A stretch of 64,000 nt of DNA from Akebia trifoliata. Lineage: Eukaryota > Streptophyta > Magnoliopsida > Ranunculales > Lardizabalaceae. The position numbers and the translations under genes were made by a program. How positions within the stretch are numbered: the first letter of the stretch is position 1; the number at the start of each line of letters is the position of its first letter. The notes below the pieces were generated by a model. It saw nothing but the letters and a program-made list of their open reading frames with translations. It did no database searches and was not told where the DNA came from. Of this stretch, positions 10,741 through 24,395 are shown one piece after another. The stretch covers positions 7,013,049 to 7,077,048 of the forward strand of contig CM030714.1 of NCBI GenBank assembly GCA_017979445.1, read 5' to 3'.

Positions 10741-12201
10741 ACCGGTAACCTGTGGTTGAAATCAAGAGCCTTATGAATATCAGAGCACGGGGACACACTA
10801 TCCTTAAAAAAAAAAAAATTGAGCAAATCATCCGCAAATAATAAATGAGAGATATTTGGACAATCATTAGTAATCGGTACCTTTACAAGTCCCAACTGCA
10901 TTTGTTCCTCCAATAAGCAGGAAAAAGCTTTCATAGCTAGCTATTGTGAATAAATAAGGTGGAATAGGGTCATCCTGTGTCAACCCACAGAAACTATGAA
11001 AGAGTCCACACGTTGAACCAGAAAGAATTAAAGAGAACTTTGGGAGAAGGGAAACACTCAAAAATCCAAGTCTCGTTAAATCCTAATTTTTTAAGAATTG
11101 CGACATCGAACCTGATCATAAGCTTTCCTTCTATCAACTTTAGCATAAAAAGACGTTTGCCCCAGGCTTAATTGGAATATTCGGACTAATTCGTGAGCAA
11201 AGATAATATCACCAGAAATCCTTCAGCATTTAATAAATGTTGATTGATTCTCACTTACAACAGAATCCAACACTACGCGACAGAAAAAATTGACGGGCCT
11301 AGGCCCACGAAATTTAGAAACTGGATTTTGATGGGCTAGGACTGTCGAAATTCTTGATGTTCCCAAATTTAACGGATTAGAGCTGTCGAATTTCTCCCAT
11401 CCTACATTAATTTGATAGTTTCGACTCGTTGAAAAAGAAAATTGACAATGAAAAATTCAACACCAATTCGACCCCTTGCTCCATCGAATTTTATGAAATT
11501 TGACGGCCTGAGGCCATCAAATTTGGATTTTTTTTTTTCACATTATGCAAACACCGTGCCAATCTATTAGCTATAATTTAAATAATCACTTTGTACAAAA
11601 AATTACAAAAGTGATATTGGCCTCACCTTATCAAAAGAAGATGCAACATCTTCTTTGGGAATAAGCGTCAAAAATATGGACTTTACCTCTCGAAAAAGCT
11701 TTGATTTTCTGAAAAAAATTATGAACTGCTTTGATCACATCATTGCCCACTATATTCCAAAAGGACATGTAAAAGTCTGTTCGAAAACCATCCAGACCCG
11801 GTCCTTCATTTCTTGGGGGTCTAAATATAACATCTTTGATCTCCTGCAGCGTCACTTCAACAGTTAGGGCATTTTATTATTCCTCAGACAATCATTTTCT
11901 GAACGGGATTACATGACATACATCATTTGAATCTGGAGTAAAAATATTCTTGAAGATTGAACCCCCAAATTCCTAATTTCTTCTCTATTAGTCGTAAAAG
12001 AGCCATCATCCTTTTTCATAGGCCAAATAGAATTATGTGATATTCTTGATGCAATTGAAGCACGAAATTTTTTTGAATTCGAATCCCCTTGTTTTAACCA
12101 TTGTATTCGAGATTTCTGTAACACAAACTTCTCTTCATTTTGAATCTCCTCGTGAAGCCTCTTAATAGCTACACTCTACTCCTCTGCAAAGATGTGATTA
12201 A
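10741..12201 (-). pseudogene. LINE reverse-transcriptase relic, copy 2
   Basis: Same broken reverse transcriptase as in copy 1 (FADDLL box near 10838-10821, KSRIQWLKQGDSN near 12120), with the same stops and the same CACTA-like insertion. The relic therefore predates the tandem duplication. Confidence 0.85.
11271..11541. mobile_element. CACTA-like end inside LINE relic, copy 2
   Basis: Copy of the 2715-2985 segment beginning CACTACGCGACAG, in the same place within the LINE relic. Confidence 0.45.
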
Positions 12202-12254
12202 AAGAGTCACCCTAGATTTTTTTTTTTTATTTCTAAACTTCTTGCAGATATAAA

Positions 12255-14977
12255 TGTGTAGTGTTCATTGCCCTCAGAATATGATTTCGAGTCTAACAAA
12301 TATAAAATGGACGAAAACATAGCAAAAACGACCAAAGCACCCGTTGATAACTGTCTTTTATATAGAGACCTTAATTCTTGGAAAAACGCAAAAGTAAAAA
12401 TAGACTTTCGAAATATTTACGCACATCAAAAGAAAAAACTTTAGAAAACGCACGATTAGAAAAATTGAAAGTTCACTTGAAATCACGATTCAAAACGACA
12501 AAAATTAAAACAAGTCAAACTGAAAATTTTTAAACAAATAGAAATTTTTTTGAATAACTATAATAAATAAAACTTAAACAAATCGAAAATTTTAAACAAC
12601 TCAAATCAATATCCAAATTAAAATTCAATCGACTAGCCAAATTAAATTAAAATTCAATCAACCAACAAATATTCCAATTAAAATTCAATCGACTAATCAA
12701 ATTAAAATGAAAATGCAATCGACCTATCAAATTAAAATGAAAATTAAACTCAATCGATCAATAAAGGGCAACTAAAGCACGAGTAACACGGGATCAATAG
12801 CCACCTTGTTCTACAAAAAACGTGGTGAATAAAGAGAATCAGAAAATTAAAAAAATGGGGGAGGGGAACAAAAAGATTATAAAATTGGAGTTCCCCAAGT
12901 TTTGAAGGCGTCCCCCACGATTCTTTTTCTCTCTTGATGTTCTGTTCCCCCATGATTCTCTCTCTCTCTAGACACTCTCTACCCACGTCTCTACTCCCTA
13001 TCTTTCACTCTCCACATTTTGCTATCTCCATTTTTTTTTTGCTCTTTTCTCTTGTTCCTTAAAAAAAATAGAAGAAAAATAAGGAGAAGAGAAGGAATCT
13101 CTCCAAGGACTCGCATTCTTCATTCTCTCCCATCACACCTCTCGTACTTACCTCGGATTTCGTCTGAAGGAATCTTACACAATTATTATTTTAGAGGTGA
13201 GTTTTAGCTTCTTATTTTTTATTTTACTATTAATTCTTCTTCTCTTCCTTCCCCCTATTTTTTTTTTTTATCAAAGTGATATTATTTTTTTATAATTTAT
13301 TATCATCGTATTGTTTTGTTCTTGTCGATTATAATTCTTCGATTTCGAAATTTCTTGCATGTTCATAAATTTCTAATTGTCAAATTCTACATATGATTGT
13401 AACTTTTCAATTTTCGAAAATTTACATATTTTCAAACTTGTCAATTTAAAAATTAATAGTTTTACACGTGTTCATATTTTTCAGATTTGAGAATTTTGCA
13501 TGATATTTGTTTTTATCAATTTTGTGATTTATACATGTTCATATTTTTCATATTTGATAATCTTACATTATAGTTATTTTCACCAATTTTATGATTTATG
13601 AATGTCCTTATTTTTCAGATTTGAGAATTTTCCATGATATTGATTTTTACCAATTTTGTGATTTATGCGTGTTCATATTTTCCAGATTTGATAATTTTAC
13701 ATGATAGTGATTTTCACCAATTTTGTGATTTATGAATGTATATATTTTCTGGACTTGATATTTTTATATGATATTAATTTTCATCAATCTTGTGATTTAT
13801 GCGTGTTTATATTTTTTCTAGATTTGATAGTTTTATATGACATTGATTTTCACCTTTATGTTTATTCATATTTTTTTGATTTGGTAATTTTACATGATAT
13901 CTATTTTCTTTTGAGATTCATGTATGATCGTATTTTCCTAATTTAATAATTCTTGCGTGATATTAATTTTTGCCAACCTCGAAATTCATGTGTATTCATA
14001 TTTTATTAATTTGGTAGTTTTGTGTAATATTGAAACTTGTCAATTCGTCGAGTTGTCGTATATTCATAACTTTCTAATTCAAAAAATTTATATTCATATT
14101 TTGAAATATTCATATTCATAAATTTCTAATTTTGAAAGGTCATATTCATAATTTTCCAATTTAGAAGTTCATGTTCATAAATTTCTAATTCGAAAATTTC
14201 ATATTATAACTTTCTAATTTGAAATTTCATTCATAATTTTCTAATTTAGGAATTTAGCCAAAAGCAATGTTTTCCAATTTTGAAGATTCATACAAAATGA
14301 GATTATTATTGATTTAATAATTTTGCTAATATCAATGATTTTCAGTTTGAAAAATTCTTGTACATTTATACATTCTTAATTTAGCAATTTTCTTTACTCG
14401 GGGCGTTTACATATCCGACTGATCTGACACTATTTTTTTATTTGATTCGTGTTCTACCAAGTTGTTAATTTGGATTCAAAAAATTTTACACGTGAACCTT
14501 AAAAACATGGGATATGGTCAGGGCTTTTTTTTTTTTTTTTTTTTTCATTTTTTTCCCTTTTACGTAAAATTTAAGGAATCATGTGATGTTTGAAAAAGAC
14601 GTAGCCGTAAGATCCGTTTAATAAATTTGGCAAAAATTGAGGATGATTGCACCCTAGTTTGACTTTAGTCTATGCAAGTTGACTATGGGGTAGTTTTGAA
14701 TCGTAGTAGAGACCGATCATCTCGATCGGGCGGATTCAATGCCTGACACCTTTTAAAACACGTAATTTGACCCCGTACCCATTTCTCTTGTCCGTGGACC
14801 GATTCAGATCCGTTTTGGAGTTACTTTTTATTCCAAGACCTAAACTAGGTGGCGACTCCCAATTCTTAGAAAACCCGCAATTTACCTATCGGATATCTTT
14901 TACTATTTAGTGAAAAATGGTCAAGTCGTTCCGACGTTGTCTCGTTTCTATAGAAACATCCGGTGCCTATGTGGAAT
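12255..14977 (+). mobile_element. LTR-like relic, copy 2
   Basis: Copy of 3699-6420, including the degraded TGCCTGACACCTT loop and the AGGTGGCGACTCC motif. The 63-bp and 32-bp AT-rich tandem repeats lie at 13436-14256. Confidence 0.4.
13436..14256. repeat. AT-rich degenerate tandem repeats, copy 2
   Basis: Same array as at 4880-5700, with no difference noticed. Confidence 0.7.
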
Positions 14978-14982
14978 GTTTT

Positions 14983-15051
14983 GTTGGATTTAAAACACAT
15001 AAGACTTCTTGTACGACTTGTTCAGGGGTCCGATGTGTTTTAAACACCAAC
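14983..15051. repeat. Perfect inverted repeat, copy 2
   Basis: Same 12-bp arms and 32-nt loop as at 6426-6494. Confidence 0.55.
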
Positions 15052-16282
15052 GGAATCTTGATTGAGATTGGACATATATAATTAGGGAAATCCCAACCAA
15101 AATCTATTTATATTTGGGAATGACAACAATTCAAACCAAGAATAATTACTTGAAGAAATAAACTCTAAACCTTGTCACTAGTTGAGAATAAGATAATGAA
15201 CCTGGCGGGAGGTTTGGTGTTCGGGCGAGTAATGTGCGTAGTATTTGATGGTGGGTATAGTAAAAAATTAAAAATAACTTCTTTCGATTTTATCGATTCT
15301 AAGCAATGAACCGTGCCATTTACAATGACACTACGACTTCTTACACATACACAAAAATAAAGAAATAGATAAACAAGATCAATAAGGGTATTTTTAGTAA
15401 TATTTGTTAATCTCCCATTTAAGACCAAAGGTCAACAAATTCAAATGCGCCTGTAACTTGTTGAGGGCCATTTAATATGACCATCACCCCACATTTTTTT
15501 ATTTGTTTTTTCTTATAAATATCCGGTCAAATTGAACAATAGACATCTTTGAAAATTTAAAGCCGTTTTTTTCCCTTCTATTGATCCTAATGACATCATC
15601 CAATTTGTAACATATTTTATAATAATAAAAAGTTGAGATATTGAAAGAAATTGATTTGTTGAGTTATTAGACTCTCGATTTAGCATATTTTATTCCACGT
15701 TATTGTGTTTTTCATTTTATAAAATTATTTCATCATCTCCTTCCCCCACCCCTCCACCCCCCTTTGTTTACTATGTTTGGAAGAGTCATGTGCAGCCTTA
15801 AATTTGTTGTTGATCATAAAGGTTGTTGAGCGGAGACGTGATGAATTATATATTTAAGTTAAGCACTCATATCGGGTACAACATTTCCGATGGTGGATTT
15901 GCCCTGACGACGAAATTGAAAGTTTAATCGCGGGCATAGAAAATCTTGACCCTTACGTCAAAAGCTTCATCGAGGACCTAATAATAGAGAGTGTGATTTC
16001 TTTTATCGATATATACTACATGGGGTGAGGATGAAAGATCAGTCAGTTATTTAACTTGGATGATTATTTTTATTTTAGCCTAGTTTTCCTCCATTATCAT
16101 TCTTAACTACTATATGATAAGACTTCCAAGCATTAATGTGTTTCCTATTTTTAGAAAATAATGATGAGACAAAAGAACCAATTAGAGATCACAATGGCAC
16201 CGCAAAACAATAAGCTACTCCATCCAACTCGTACCGATGACAATGGGTTTTTCAAAAGTTTATTTGGACATCATATATATTA
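15052..16282. other. Spacer with a short gene-like frame, copy 2
   Basis: Repeat of 6495-7725. The short frame without a start codon is at 15858-16028. No complete gene is seen. Confidence 0.3.
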
Positions 16283-16597
16283 GAGATATTTACTAAAAAG
16301 TGATCAACGTAATTTAGACGAATTTACGATTCCAGCACACTATTCATTTTAATTACCAAAACGTGAATTATAACGATTTCGGAGGCTTTTAGAAGTGATC
16401 ATTTCGCAGGTTTAAGGTGACAATTTCACTTTAAACTTGCGAAATTATCGCTTAAAACCTGAAAAATAGTAAGTTCCTTCTAATTTTTTATTTATTAACG
16501 AAAACGTGACAATTCACGTTTTGGTATTTATAATGAACACTGAGCCAGAATGGTAAATAACTCATTTTCAGCTCACGAAATGGTAATTCGCCCTAGA
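16283..16597. mobile_element. Palindromic (foldback) element, copy 2
   Basis: Second copy of the imperfect palindrome at 7726-8040, same arms and centre. Confidence 0.65.
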
Positions 16598-17595
16598 TAT
16601 TATTTCATATTAGCTAAGAATAAACTAATGTTGGGAAATCATTTTGAATTCCGAAAAAAAAAAAACCCTTACCTTTCCGTGTACAAATCAAACTATCACT
16701 AATTATTATTAGTCCTCTTACGACAAATACTGCCCCTGCTTGAAACTATATTTTGCAGGTCTTATTAATAAAATAACAGAATAATTATTGTATCTATAAA
16801 TTAAGAAAGGTGAAATGAAAATCCCCAAGTTAAGTGACATGAGTTTCAAAAGATAATATTGAATATTGGTTTTTTTTTTTTTTCTTCATTTTACTGGAAG
16901 ATGTTATCAATTTGCAGACGTTGACATCTTGAGAGCATCCAAACGCTGACTTTGAAACTCGTGCAGTATTAAAATTGAATTGGTTTTCTTTATCAACGAA
17001 GGTAGAGGCGGAGAGGATCGAAGTGCTGACAAAAAGAATCACACTAAATAAATTAATTAATTAATTAATTAAAAAGGAAAATGTAGAAATAACAAAAAGA
17101 ATTTACTACGATCCTCACAACTCTGACATTGGATGTGTACGTAAGCATAGATGTGTTTCCTCACGAACGAGTAAAAATCATCTACGGTTATGTATGCATG
17201 TCCACCTCATAATTGTGAGAATCACACTAAATCCTGTGTCACCCCAGCATGACTCGAAAAAAAAAAAAAAAATCCTGTTGGGGGCGAGGCACCCCTAATC
17301 TACATGTAGTTCAGCCCCACGTAGATTGCAGAAGATTACAGTATAAAAGCATATTTTTGAATAAATTCAAAAATTGTAGTTCAGCCGCCCCTGTCCCCTG
17401 TCCTTACGTAGAGCCTTAGAAGATTAACACGTTATAGAAGCGTATATTTGAAAAAAATGGTTGGGGCCACGGCCCACCTTCCTTGTGTACACTTAGTTCC
17501 GCCGCCCCTGTCCATACCATCTCGGCTGACCCTGGGTGGCTGAAGTCTTGATGGGGCAGTGAGATATGAAGTACAATCTTGAGGTCACTTCAAGA

Positions 17596-17705
17596 TTATT
17601 CTTGACAGCCACCTGTCTTGACACCCTTTTCAAGTTTGGCGCTACACGTAAAGGAAGTTTAAAAGAAATTTTCATCCACCTCTCTCTTGACACCCTATAT
17701 ATATG
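17596..17705 (+). promoter_or_regulatory. Promoter of germin-like gene, copy 3
   Basis: Identical TATA box and three TTGAC cores to copies 1 and 2. Confidence 0.5.
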
Positions 17706-17765
17706 TAATATGTGTATCGCCTCTCAGAGCATTAAAAGATAAGTAGTGAGTAAAGTAAAGTAGGC

Positions 17766-18546
17766 ATGAACATGGCGTCTCTTGTTTTTCTGATTTTTTC
17801 TGCTTGTGTTTGTAACTTTGTCTTGGTTCATGCCACCGATGCCGACCCACTTCAAGACTTCTGTGTTGCTGATTTGCAGAACCCTGGTATTTTCTTATAG
17901 CAAAGTTTTAAAATGATATAAATTGACGTTAAGGCCGATGTATTTTTTTGTTCTAGTATCTAAATTTATTTCTACCTCTATTGGTTCAGTTTTTGTGAAC
18001 GGTTTCGCGTGCAAAGATCCAAGGGAAGTAAAATCGACCGACTTCGTCTACAGAGGGCTCCGCCAACCCGGAAACACTAACAACTCAGTCGCGGGTCTCG
18101 TCACAACTGCATTTGTGGACGCGTTCCCAGGTATCAACACGCAGGGAATTTCCATTGTCCGGATCGACATTGCACCTGGTGGGCAAAACCGGCCCCACCA
18201 TCACCCTCGGGCCAGTGAGATCCTCGTCGTGATCAAAGGCAAGCTCCTCGTTGGATTCATCACCACTAACCCAAACAACACTCTATACAGTACAACCCTC
18301 GAGGTGGGTGACGTGTTCGTATTCCCACGTGGACTTGTACATTTTCAACAAAATGTCGGGAAGGAACCAGCCCTTGCCTTCGCTGCCTTAAATAGCCAGA
18401 ATCCAGGTGTGCTCACCGAAGCCAATGCAATCTTCGGTGCAAACCCATCAGTGCCTGCTTACATTCTGGCTAGAGCTTTCAAGCTAGATGAGGAGGTAGT
18501 TGATGACCTACAAGCTCAATTCTTGGCCCTGGGGGGCAACCCTTGA
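17766..18546 (+). CDS. Germin-like protein, copy 3 (two exons)
   Basis: Exon 1 is 17766-17886, the intron 17887-17989 and exon 2 17990-18546. The 225-aa product is identical to copies 1 and 2. The gene lies in the part of copy 3 that matches the other copies; the diverged part starts 3.5 kb downstream. The retrotransposon inserted 5.25 kb downstream of the stop, so gene and promoter are untouched. Confidence 0.92.
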
Positions 18547-18737
18547 TGCTATTGTTACCACTACTGGTGGTACTATGCTACCGCATTTGTTAGTTGTTTC
18601 GAGATTGTGAAGAACCCTTAATGTAATTGTTATTTTGTTACCACTACTACCACCATCTTTCTGTTTTCAAATGGTGAAGAACTTGTTTTCTATTGTTACT
18701 GTGGATGTCGCTAGGGACGATCTTCCATAAATATAAG

Positions 18738-18743
18738 AATAAA
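18738..18743 (+). terminator. Poly(A) signal AATAAA, copy 3
   Basis: Same position relative to the gene as in copy 1. Confidence 0.4.
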
Positions 18744-19297
18744 CATGGTTGGTTCAGTATTCTCTCTCTCCCGGTATTTCATACTGCAACTTAACATATT
18801 AATCTGATATTTGCCAAGCGCAGGCCTTGTCCCACAAATTCACGAGGCCCATACATAAATCTTGCCCGAAATTAGATCACCTATACAGTATTAACTAACG
18901 GTTCAGGATTAGGTGCCTCGTAAAGAATGACTCGTGGAAAAAACACATGATCCCAACCTTTTTAATACGAAATCAAACTATCGAGATTTTTGCTTGAGAT
19001 AAGTATCAACGTACGAGATACGTGCCATGGAGATATGTATAGAACTTGAGCGGTGGATGTTGTATTTTCACCGTCGGGATCATGCATTTGCTTGCCCGTG
19101 GGTCATTCTTCACCAGTCAATGGATCCCCATCCTTAACTACTACATGGATCGCCATGGACCATTTGATTGGATACATCCTAAAAATGTGTATATTAATAG
19201 AACGGTCAAAAGTAAGAATCATTCAACTACTGGGGACATGTAAAAATACTTTGTTTTTTCTTTTTCCTTTTTTTCTTAATAAAATATTTTTTTTTAT

Positions 19298-20760
19298 ACC
19301 GGTAACCTGTGGTTGAAATCAAGAGCCTTATGAATATCAGAGCACGGGGACACACTATCCTTAAAAAAAAAAAAATTGAGCAAATCATCCGCAAATAATA
19401 AATGAGAGATATTTGGACAATCATTAGTAATCGGTACCTTTACAAGTCCCAACTGCATTTGTTCCTCCAATAAGCAGGAAAAAGCTTTCATAGCTAGCTA
19501 TTGTGAATAAATAAGGTGGAATAGGGTCATCCTGTGTCAACCCACAGAAACTATGAAAGAGTCCACACGTTGAACCAGAAAGAATTAAAGAGAACTTTGG
19601 GAGAAGGGAAACACTCAAAAATCCAAGTCTCGTTAAATCCTAATTTTTTAAGAATTGCGACATCGAACCTGATCATAAGCTTTCCTTCTATCAACTTTAG
19701 CATAAAAAGACGTTTGCCCCAGGCTTAATTGGAATATTCGGACTAATTCGTGAGCAAAGATAATATCACCAGAAATCCTTCAGCATTTAATAAATGTTGA
19801 TTGATTCTCACTTACAACAGAATCCAACACTACGCGACAGAAAAAATTGACGGGCCTAGGCCCACGAAATTTAGAAACTGGATTTTGATGGGCTAGGACT
19901 GTCGAAATTCTTGATGTTCCCAAATTTAACGGATTAGAGCTGTCGAATTTCTCCCATCCTACATTAATTTGATAGTTTCGACTCGTTGAAAAAGAAAATT
20001 GACAATGAAAAATTCAACACCAATTCGACCCCTTGCTCCATCGAATTTTATGAAATTTGACGGCCTGAGGCCATCAAATTTGGATTTTTTTTTTTTCACA
20101 TTATGCAAACACCGTGCCAATCTATTAGCTATAATTTAAATAATCACTTTGTACAAAAAATTACAAAAGTGATATTGGCCTCACCTTATCAAAAGAAGAT
20201 GCAACATCTTCTTTGGGAATAAGCGTCAAAAATATGGACTTTACCTCTCGAAAAAGCTTTGATTTTCTGAAAAAAATTATGAACTGCTTTGATCACATCA
20301 TTGCCCACTATATTCCAAAAGGACATGTAAAAGTCTGTTCGAAAACCATCCAGACCCGGTCCTTCATTTCTTGGGGGTCTAAATATAACATCTTTGATCT
20401 CCTGCAGCGTCACTTCAACAGTTAGGGCATTTTATTATTCCTCAGACAATCATTTTCTGAACGGGATTACATGACATACATCATTTGAATCTGGAGTAAA
20501 AATATTCTTGAAGATTGAACCCCCAAATTCCTAATTTCTTCTCTATTAGTCGTAAAAGAGCCATCATCCTTTTTCATAGGCCAAATAGAATTATGTGATA
20601 TTCTTGATGCAATTGAAGCACGAAATTTTTTTGAATTCGAATCCCCTTGTTTTAACCATTGTATTCGAGATTTCTGTAACACAAACTTCTCTTCATTTTG
20701 AATCTCCTCGTGAAGCCTCTTAATAGCTACACTCTACTCCTCTGCAAAGATGTGATTAAA
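19298..20760 (-). pseudogene. LINE reverse-transcriptase relic, copy 3
   Basis: Third copy of the broken LINE reverse transcriptase, with the same motifs and the CACTA-like interruption at 19828-20100. Confidence 0.85.
19828..20100. mobile_element. CACTA-like end inside LINE relic, copy 3
   Basis: Third copy of the CACTACGCGACAG segment, with one extra T in the poly-T at its right edge. Confidence 0.45.
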
Positions 20761-20812
20761 AGAGTCACCCTAGATTTTTTTTTTTTATTTCTAAACTTCT
20801 TGCAGATATAAA

Positions 20813-23518
20813 TGTGTAGTGTTCATTGCCCTCAGAATATGATTTCGAGTCTAACAAATATAAAATGGACGAAAACATAGCAAAAACGACCAAAGCACCC
20901 GTTGATAACTGTCTTTTATATAGAGACCTTAATTCTTGGAAAAACGCAAAAGTAAAAATAGACTTTCGAAATATTTACGCACATCAAAAGAAAAAACTTT
21001 AGAAAACGCACGATTAGAAAAATTGAAAGTTCACTTGAAATCACGATTCAAAACGACAAAAATTAAAACAAGTCAAACTGAAAATTTTTAAACAAATAGA
21101 AATTTTTTTGAATAACTATAATAAATAAAACTTAAACAAATCGAAAATTTTAAACAACTCAAATCAATATCCAAATTAAAATTCAATCGACTAGCCAAAT
21201 TAAATTAAAATTCAATCAACCAACAAATATTCCAATTAAAATTCAATCGACTAATCAAATTAAAATGAAAATGCAATCGACCTATCAAATTAAAATGAAA
21301 ATTAAACTCAATCGATCAATAAAGGGCAACTAAAGCACGAGTAACACGGGATCAATAGCCACCTTGTTCTACAAAAAACGTGGTGAATAAAGAGAATCAG
21401 AAAATTAAAAAAATGGGGGAGGGGAACAAAAAGATTATAAAATTGGAGTTCCCCAAGTTTTGAAGGCGTCCCCCACGATTCTTTTTCTCTCTTGATGTTC
21501 TGTTCCCCCATGATTCTCTCTCTCTCTAGACACTCTCTACCCACGTCTCTACTCCCTATCTTTCACTCTCCACATTTTGCTATCTCCATTTTTTTTTTGC
21601 TCTTTTCTCTTGTTCCTTAAAAAAAATAGAAGAAAAATAAGGAGAAGAGAAGGAATCTCTCCAAGGACTCGCATTCTTCATTCTCTCCCATCACACCTCT
21701 CGTACTTACCTCGGATTTCGTCTGAAGGAATCTTACACAATTATTATTTTAGAGGTGAGTTTTAGCTTCTTATTTTTTATTTTACTATTAATTCTTCTTC
21801 TCTTCCTTCCCCCTATTTTTTTTTTATCAAAGTGATATTATTTTTTTATAATTTATTATCATCGTATTGTTTTGTTCTTGTCGATTATAATTCTTCGATT
21901 TCGAAATTTCTTGCATGTTCATAAATTTCTAATTGTCAAATTCTACATATGATTGTAACTTTTCAATTTTCGAAAATTTACATATTTTCAAACTTGTCAA
22001 TTTAAAAATTAATAGTTTTAAACGTGTTCATATTTTTCAGATTTGAGAATTTTGCATGATATTTGTTTTTATCAATTTTGAGATTTATACATGTTCATAT
22101 TTTTCATATTTGATAATCTTACATTATAGTTATTTTCACCAATTTTATGATTTATGAATGTCCTTATTTTTCAGATTTGAGAATTTTCCATGATATTGAT
22201 TTTTACCAATTTTGTAATTTATGCGTGTTCATATTTTACAGATTTGATAATTTTACATGATAGTGATTTTCACGAATTTTGTGATTTATGAATGTATATA
22301 TTTTCTGGACTTGATATTTTTATATGATATTAATTTTCATCAATCTTGTGATTTATGCGTGTTTATATTTTTTCTAGATTTGATAGTTTTATATGACATT
22401 GATTTTCACCTTTATGTTTATTCATATTTTTTTGATTTGGTAATTTTACATGATATCTATTTTCTTTTGAGATTCATGTATGATCGTATTTTCCTAATTT
22501 AATAATTCTTGCGTGATATTAATTTTGGCCAACCTCGAAATTCATGCGTATTCATATTTTATTAATTTGGTAGTTTTGTGTAATATTGAAACTTGTCAAT
22601 TCGTCGAGTTGTCGTATATTCATAATTTTCTAATTCAAAAAATTTATATTCATATTTTGAAATATTCATATTCATAAATTTCTAATTTTGGAAGGTCATA
22701 TTCATAATTTTCCAATTTAGAAATTCATGTTCATAAATTTCTAATTCGAAAATTTCATATTATAACTTTCTAATTTGAAATTTCATTCATAATTTTCTAA
22801 TTTAGGAATTTAGCCAAAAGCAATGTTTTCCAATTTTGAAGATTCATACAAAATGAGATTATTATTGATTTAATAATTTTGCTAATATCAATGATTTTCA
22901 GTTTGGAAAAGTCTTGTACATTTATACATTCTTAATTTAGCAATTTTCTTTACTCGGGGCGTTTACATATCCTACTGATCTTACAATATTTTTTTATTTG
23001 ATTCGTATTTTACCAATTTGTTAATTTGGATTCAAAATTTTTTACACGTGAACCTTAAAACATGGGATATGGTCAGGGCTTTTTTTCATTTTTTTCCCTT
23101 TTACATAAAATTTAAGGAATCATGTGATGTTTGAAAAAAATGTAGCCATAAGATCCGTTTAATAAATTTGGCAAAAATTGAGGATGGTTGCACCCTAGTT
23201 TGACTTTAGACTATGCAAGTTGACTATAGGGTAGTCTTGAATCGTAGTAGAAACCGATCATATCGATCAGGCGGATTCAATCCCTGACACCTTCTATAAC
23301 ATGTAATTTGGCCCCTTACCCATTTCTCTTTTCCGTGGACCGATTCAGATCTGTTTTGGAGTTACTTTTTATTCCAAGACCTAAACTAGGTGGCGACTCC
23401 CAATTCTTAGAAAACTCGCAATTTACCTATCGGATATCTTTTACTATTTAGTGAAAAATGGTCAAGTCGTCCCGACGTTGTCACATTTCTATAGAAACAT
23501 CCGGTGCCTATGTGGAAT
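20813..23518 (+). mobile_element. LTR-like relic, copy 3 (diverged)
   Basis: Same relic as in copies 1 and 2 but with point differences from about 22020 on, and a poly-T near 23081 shortened from 20-21 to 5. The loop motif has decayed further to TCCCTGACACCTT. The AT-rich tandem repeats lie at 21993-22810. Confidence 0.4.
21993..22810. repeat. AT-rich degenerate tandem repeats, copy 3
   Basis: Same array as at 4880-5700 but with private point changes. This is where copy 3 begins to differ from copies 1 and 2. Confidence 0.7.
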
Positions 23519-23523
23519 GTTTT

Positions 23524-23592
23524 GGTTGGATTTAAAACACATAAGACTTCTTGTACGACTTATTCAGGGGTTTGATGTGTTTTAAACACCAA
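23524..23592. repeat. Perfect inverted repeat, copy 3
   Basis: The 12-bp arms are unchanged, while the loop differs from copies 1 and 2 at three sites. Confidence 0.55.
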
Positions 23593-24203
23593 CGGAATCT
23601 TGACTGAGATTGGACATATATAATTAGGGAAATCCCAACCAAAATCTATTTATATTTGGGAATGGCAACAATTCAAATCAAGAATAATTACTTGAAGAAA
23701 TAAACTCTAAACCTTGTCACTAGTTGAAAATCAGATAATGAACCTGGCGGGAGGTTAGGTGTTCGGGCGAGTAATGTGCGTAGTATTTGATGGTGGATGT
23801 AGACACCCGAATTTGAGCGGGCCCTCGACGCCAAAATACCCAAAAACAAAAATAAAAATCGTATTGGGCCCTCAAAGCCCATACCTTCAAAAGTCTTGTT
23901 TTCCTCAAAATAAATGGGCCAATCCTATTCACGTGGCCCATGAATCCCAAAACCATCTATTCCATCCAAGCCCAATCATTCTTATTAAATCCAAGTCCAT
24001 CCTCATTACCATTCAATTCCCTATCCAAGCCCACACCCAAACCCAAACTACTTTATCCAACATTAACCCAACCCAATCCAAGCCCAAATCCTAACCTAAG
24101 CCCAATTCACTACCCAAATCCAATCCAACCCACCATCATCACATCAAACCAATCACCAAGAGATGACACATGTCATCATCCCCTTCCACCTCCCTCATCT
24201 AAT

Positions 24204-24395
24204 CAACTCAACCCATAACCCTACCCTAACCTAACCTATTCCCCATCCTCTCATCATCAACAACCAACAACTCAACCCATAACCCTACCCTAACCTAACC
24301 TATTCCCCATCCTCTCATCATCAACAACCAACAACTCAACCCATAACCCTACCCTAACCTAACCTATTACCCATCCCCTCATCATCAACCACCCA
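24204..24395. repeat. 64-bp tandem repeat, three copies, in the LTR
   Basis: Units starting CAACTCAACCCATAACC at 24204, 24268 and 24332, the third slightly diverged. Each contains CCCTACCCTAACCTAACC, which only superficially resembles plant telomere repeats. Confidence 0.85.

Larger units (their letters stand above)
8557..17113. repeat. 8.56-kb tandem unit, copy 2
   Basis: Second complete copy (8557 bp), apparently identical to copy 1 apart from homopolymer length. It contains the same gene and relics at an offset of +8556 (+8557 after about 14550). Confidence 0.97.
17114..23797. repeat. 8.56-kb tandem unit, copy 3, interrupted
   Basis: Third copy at an offset of about +17113. It matches copies 1 and 2 to about 22020. 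From there to 23797 it differs at roughly 55 places by eye (about 3%), many of them C/T or G/A changes. At 23797 it stops where an LTR retrotransposon begins. The missing part corresponds to 6700-8556 of copy 1 and may lie beyond the window. Confidence 0.95.

Noticed and set aside
24204..24395. Interstitial telomere repeat (CCCTAACCTAACC)
   Set aside because: The motif is part of a 64-bp tandem unit in the LTR and does not repeat as CCCTAAA.
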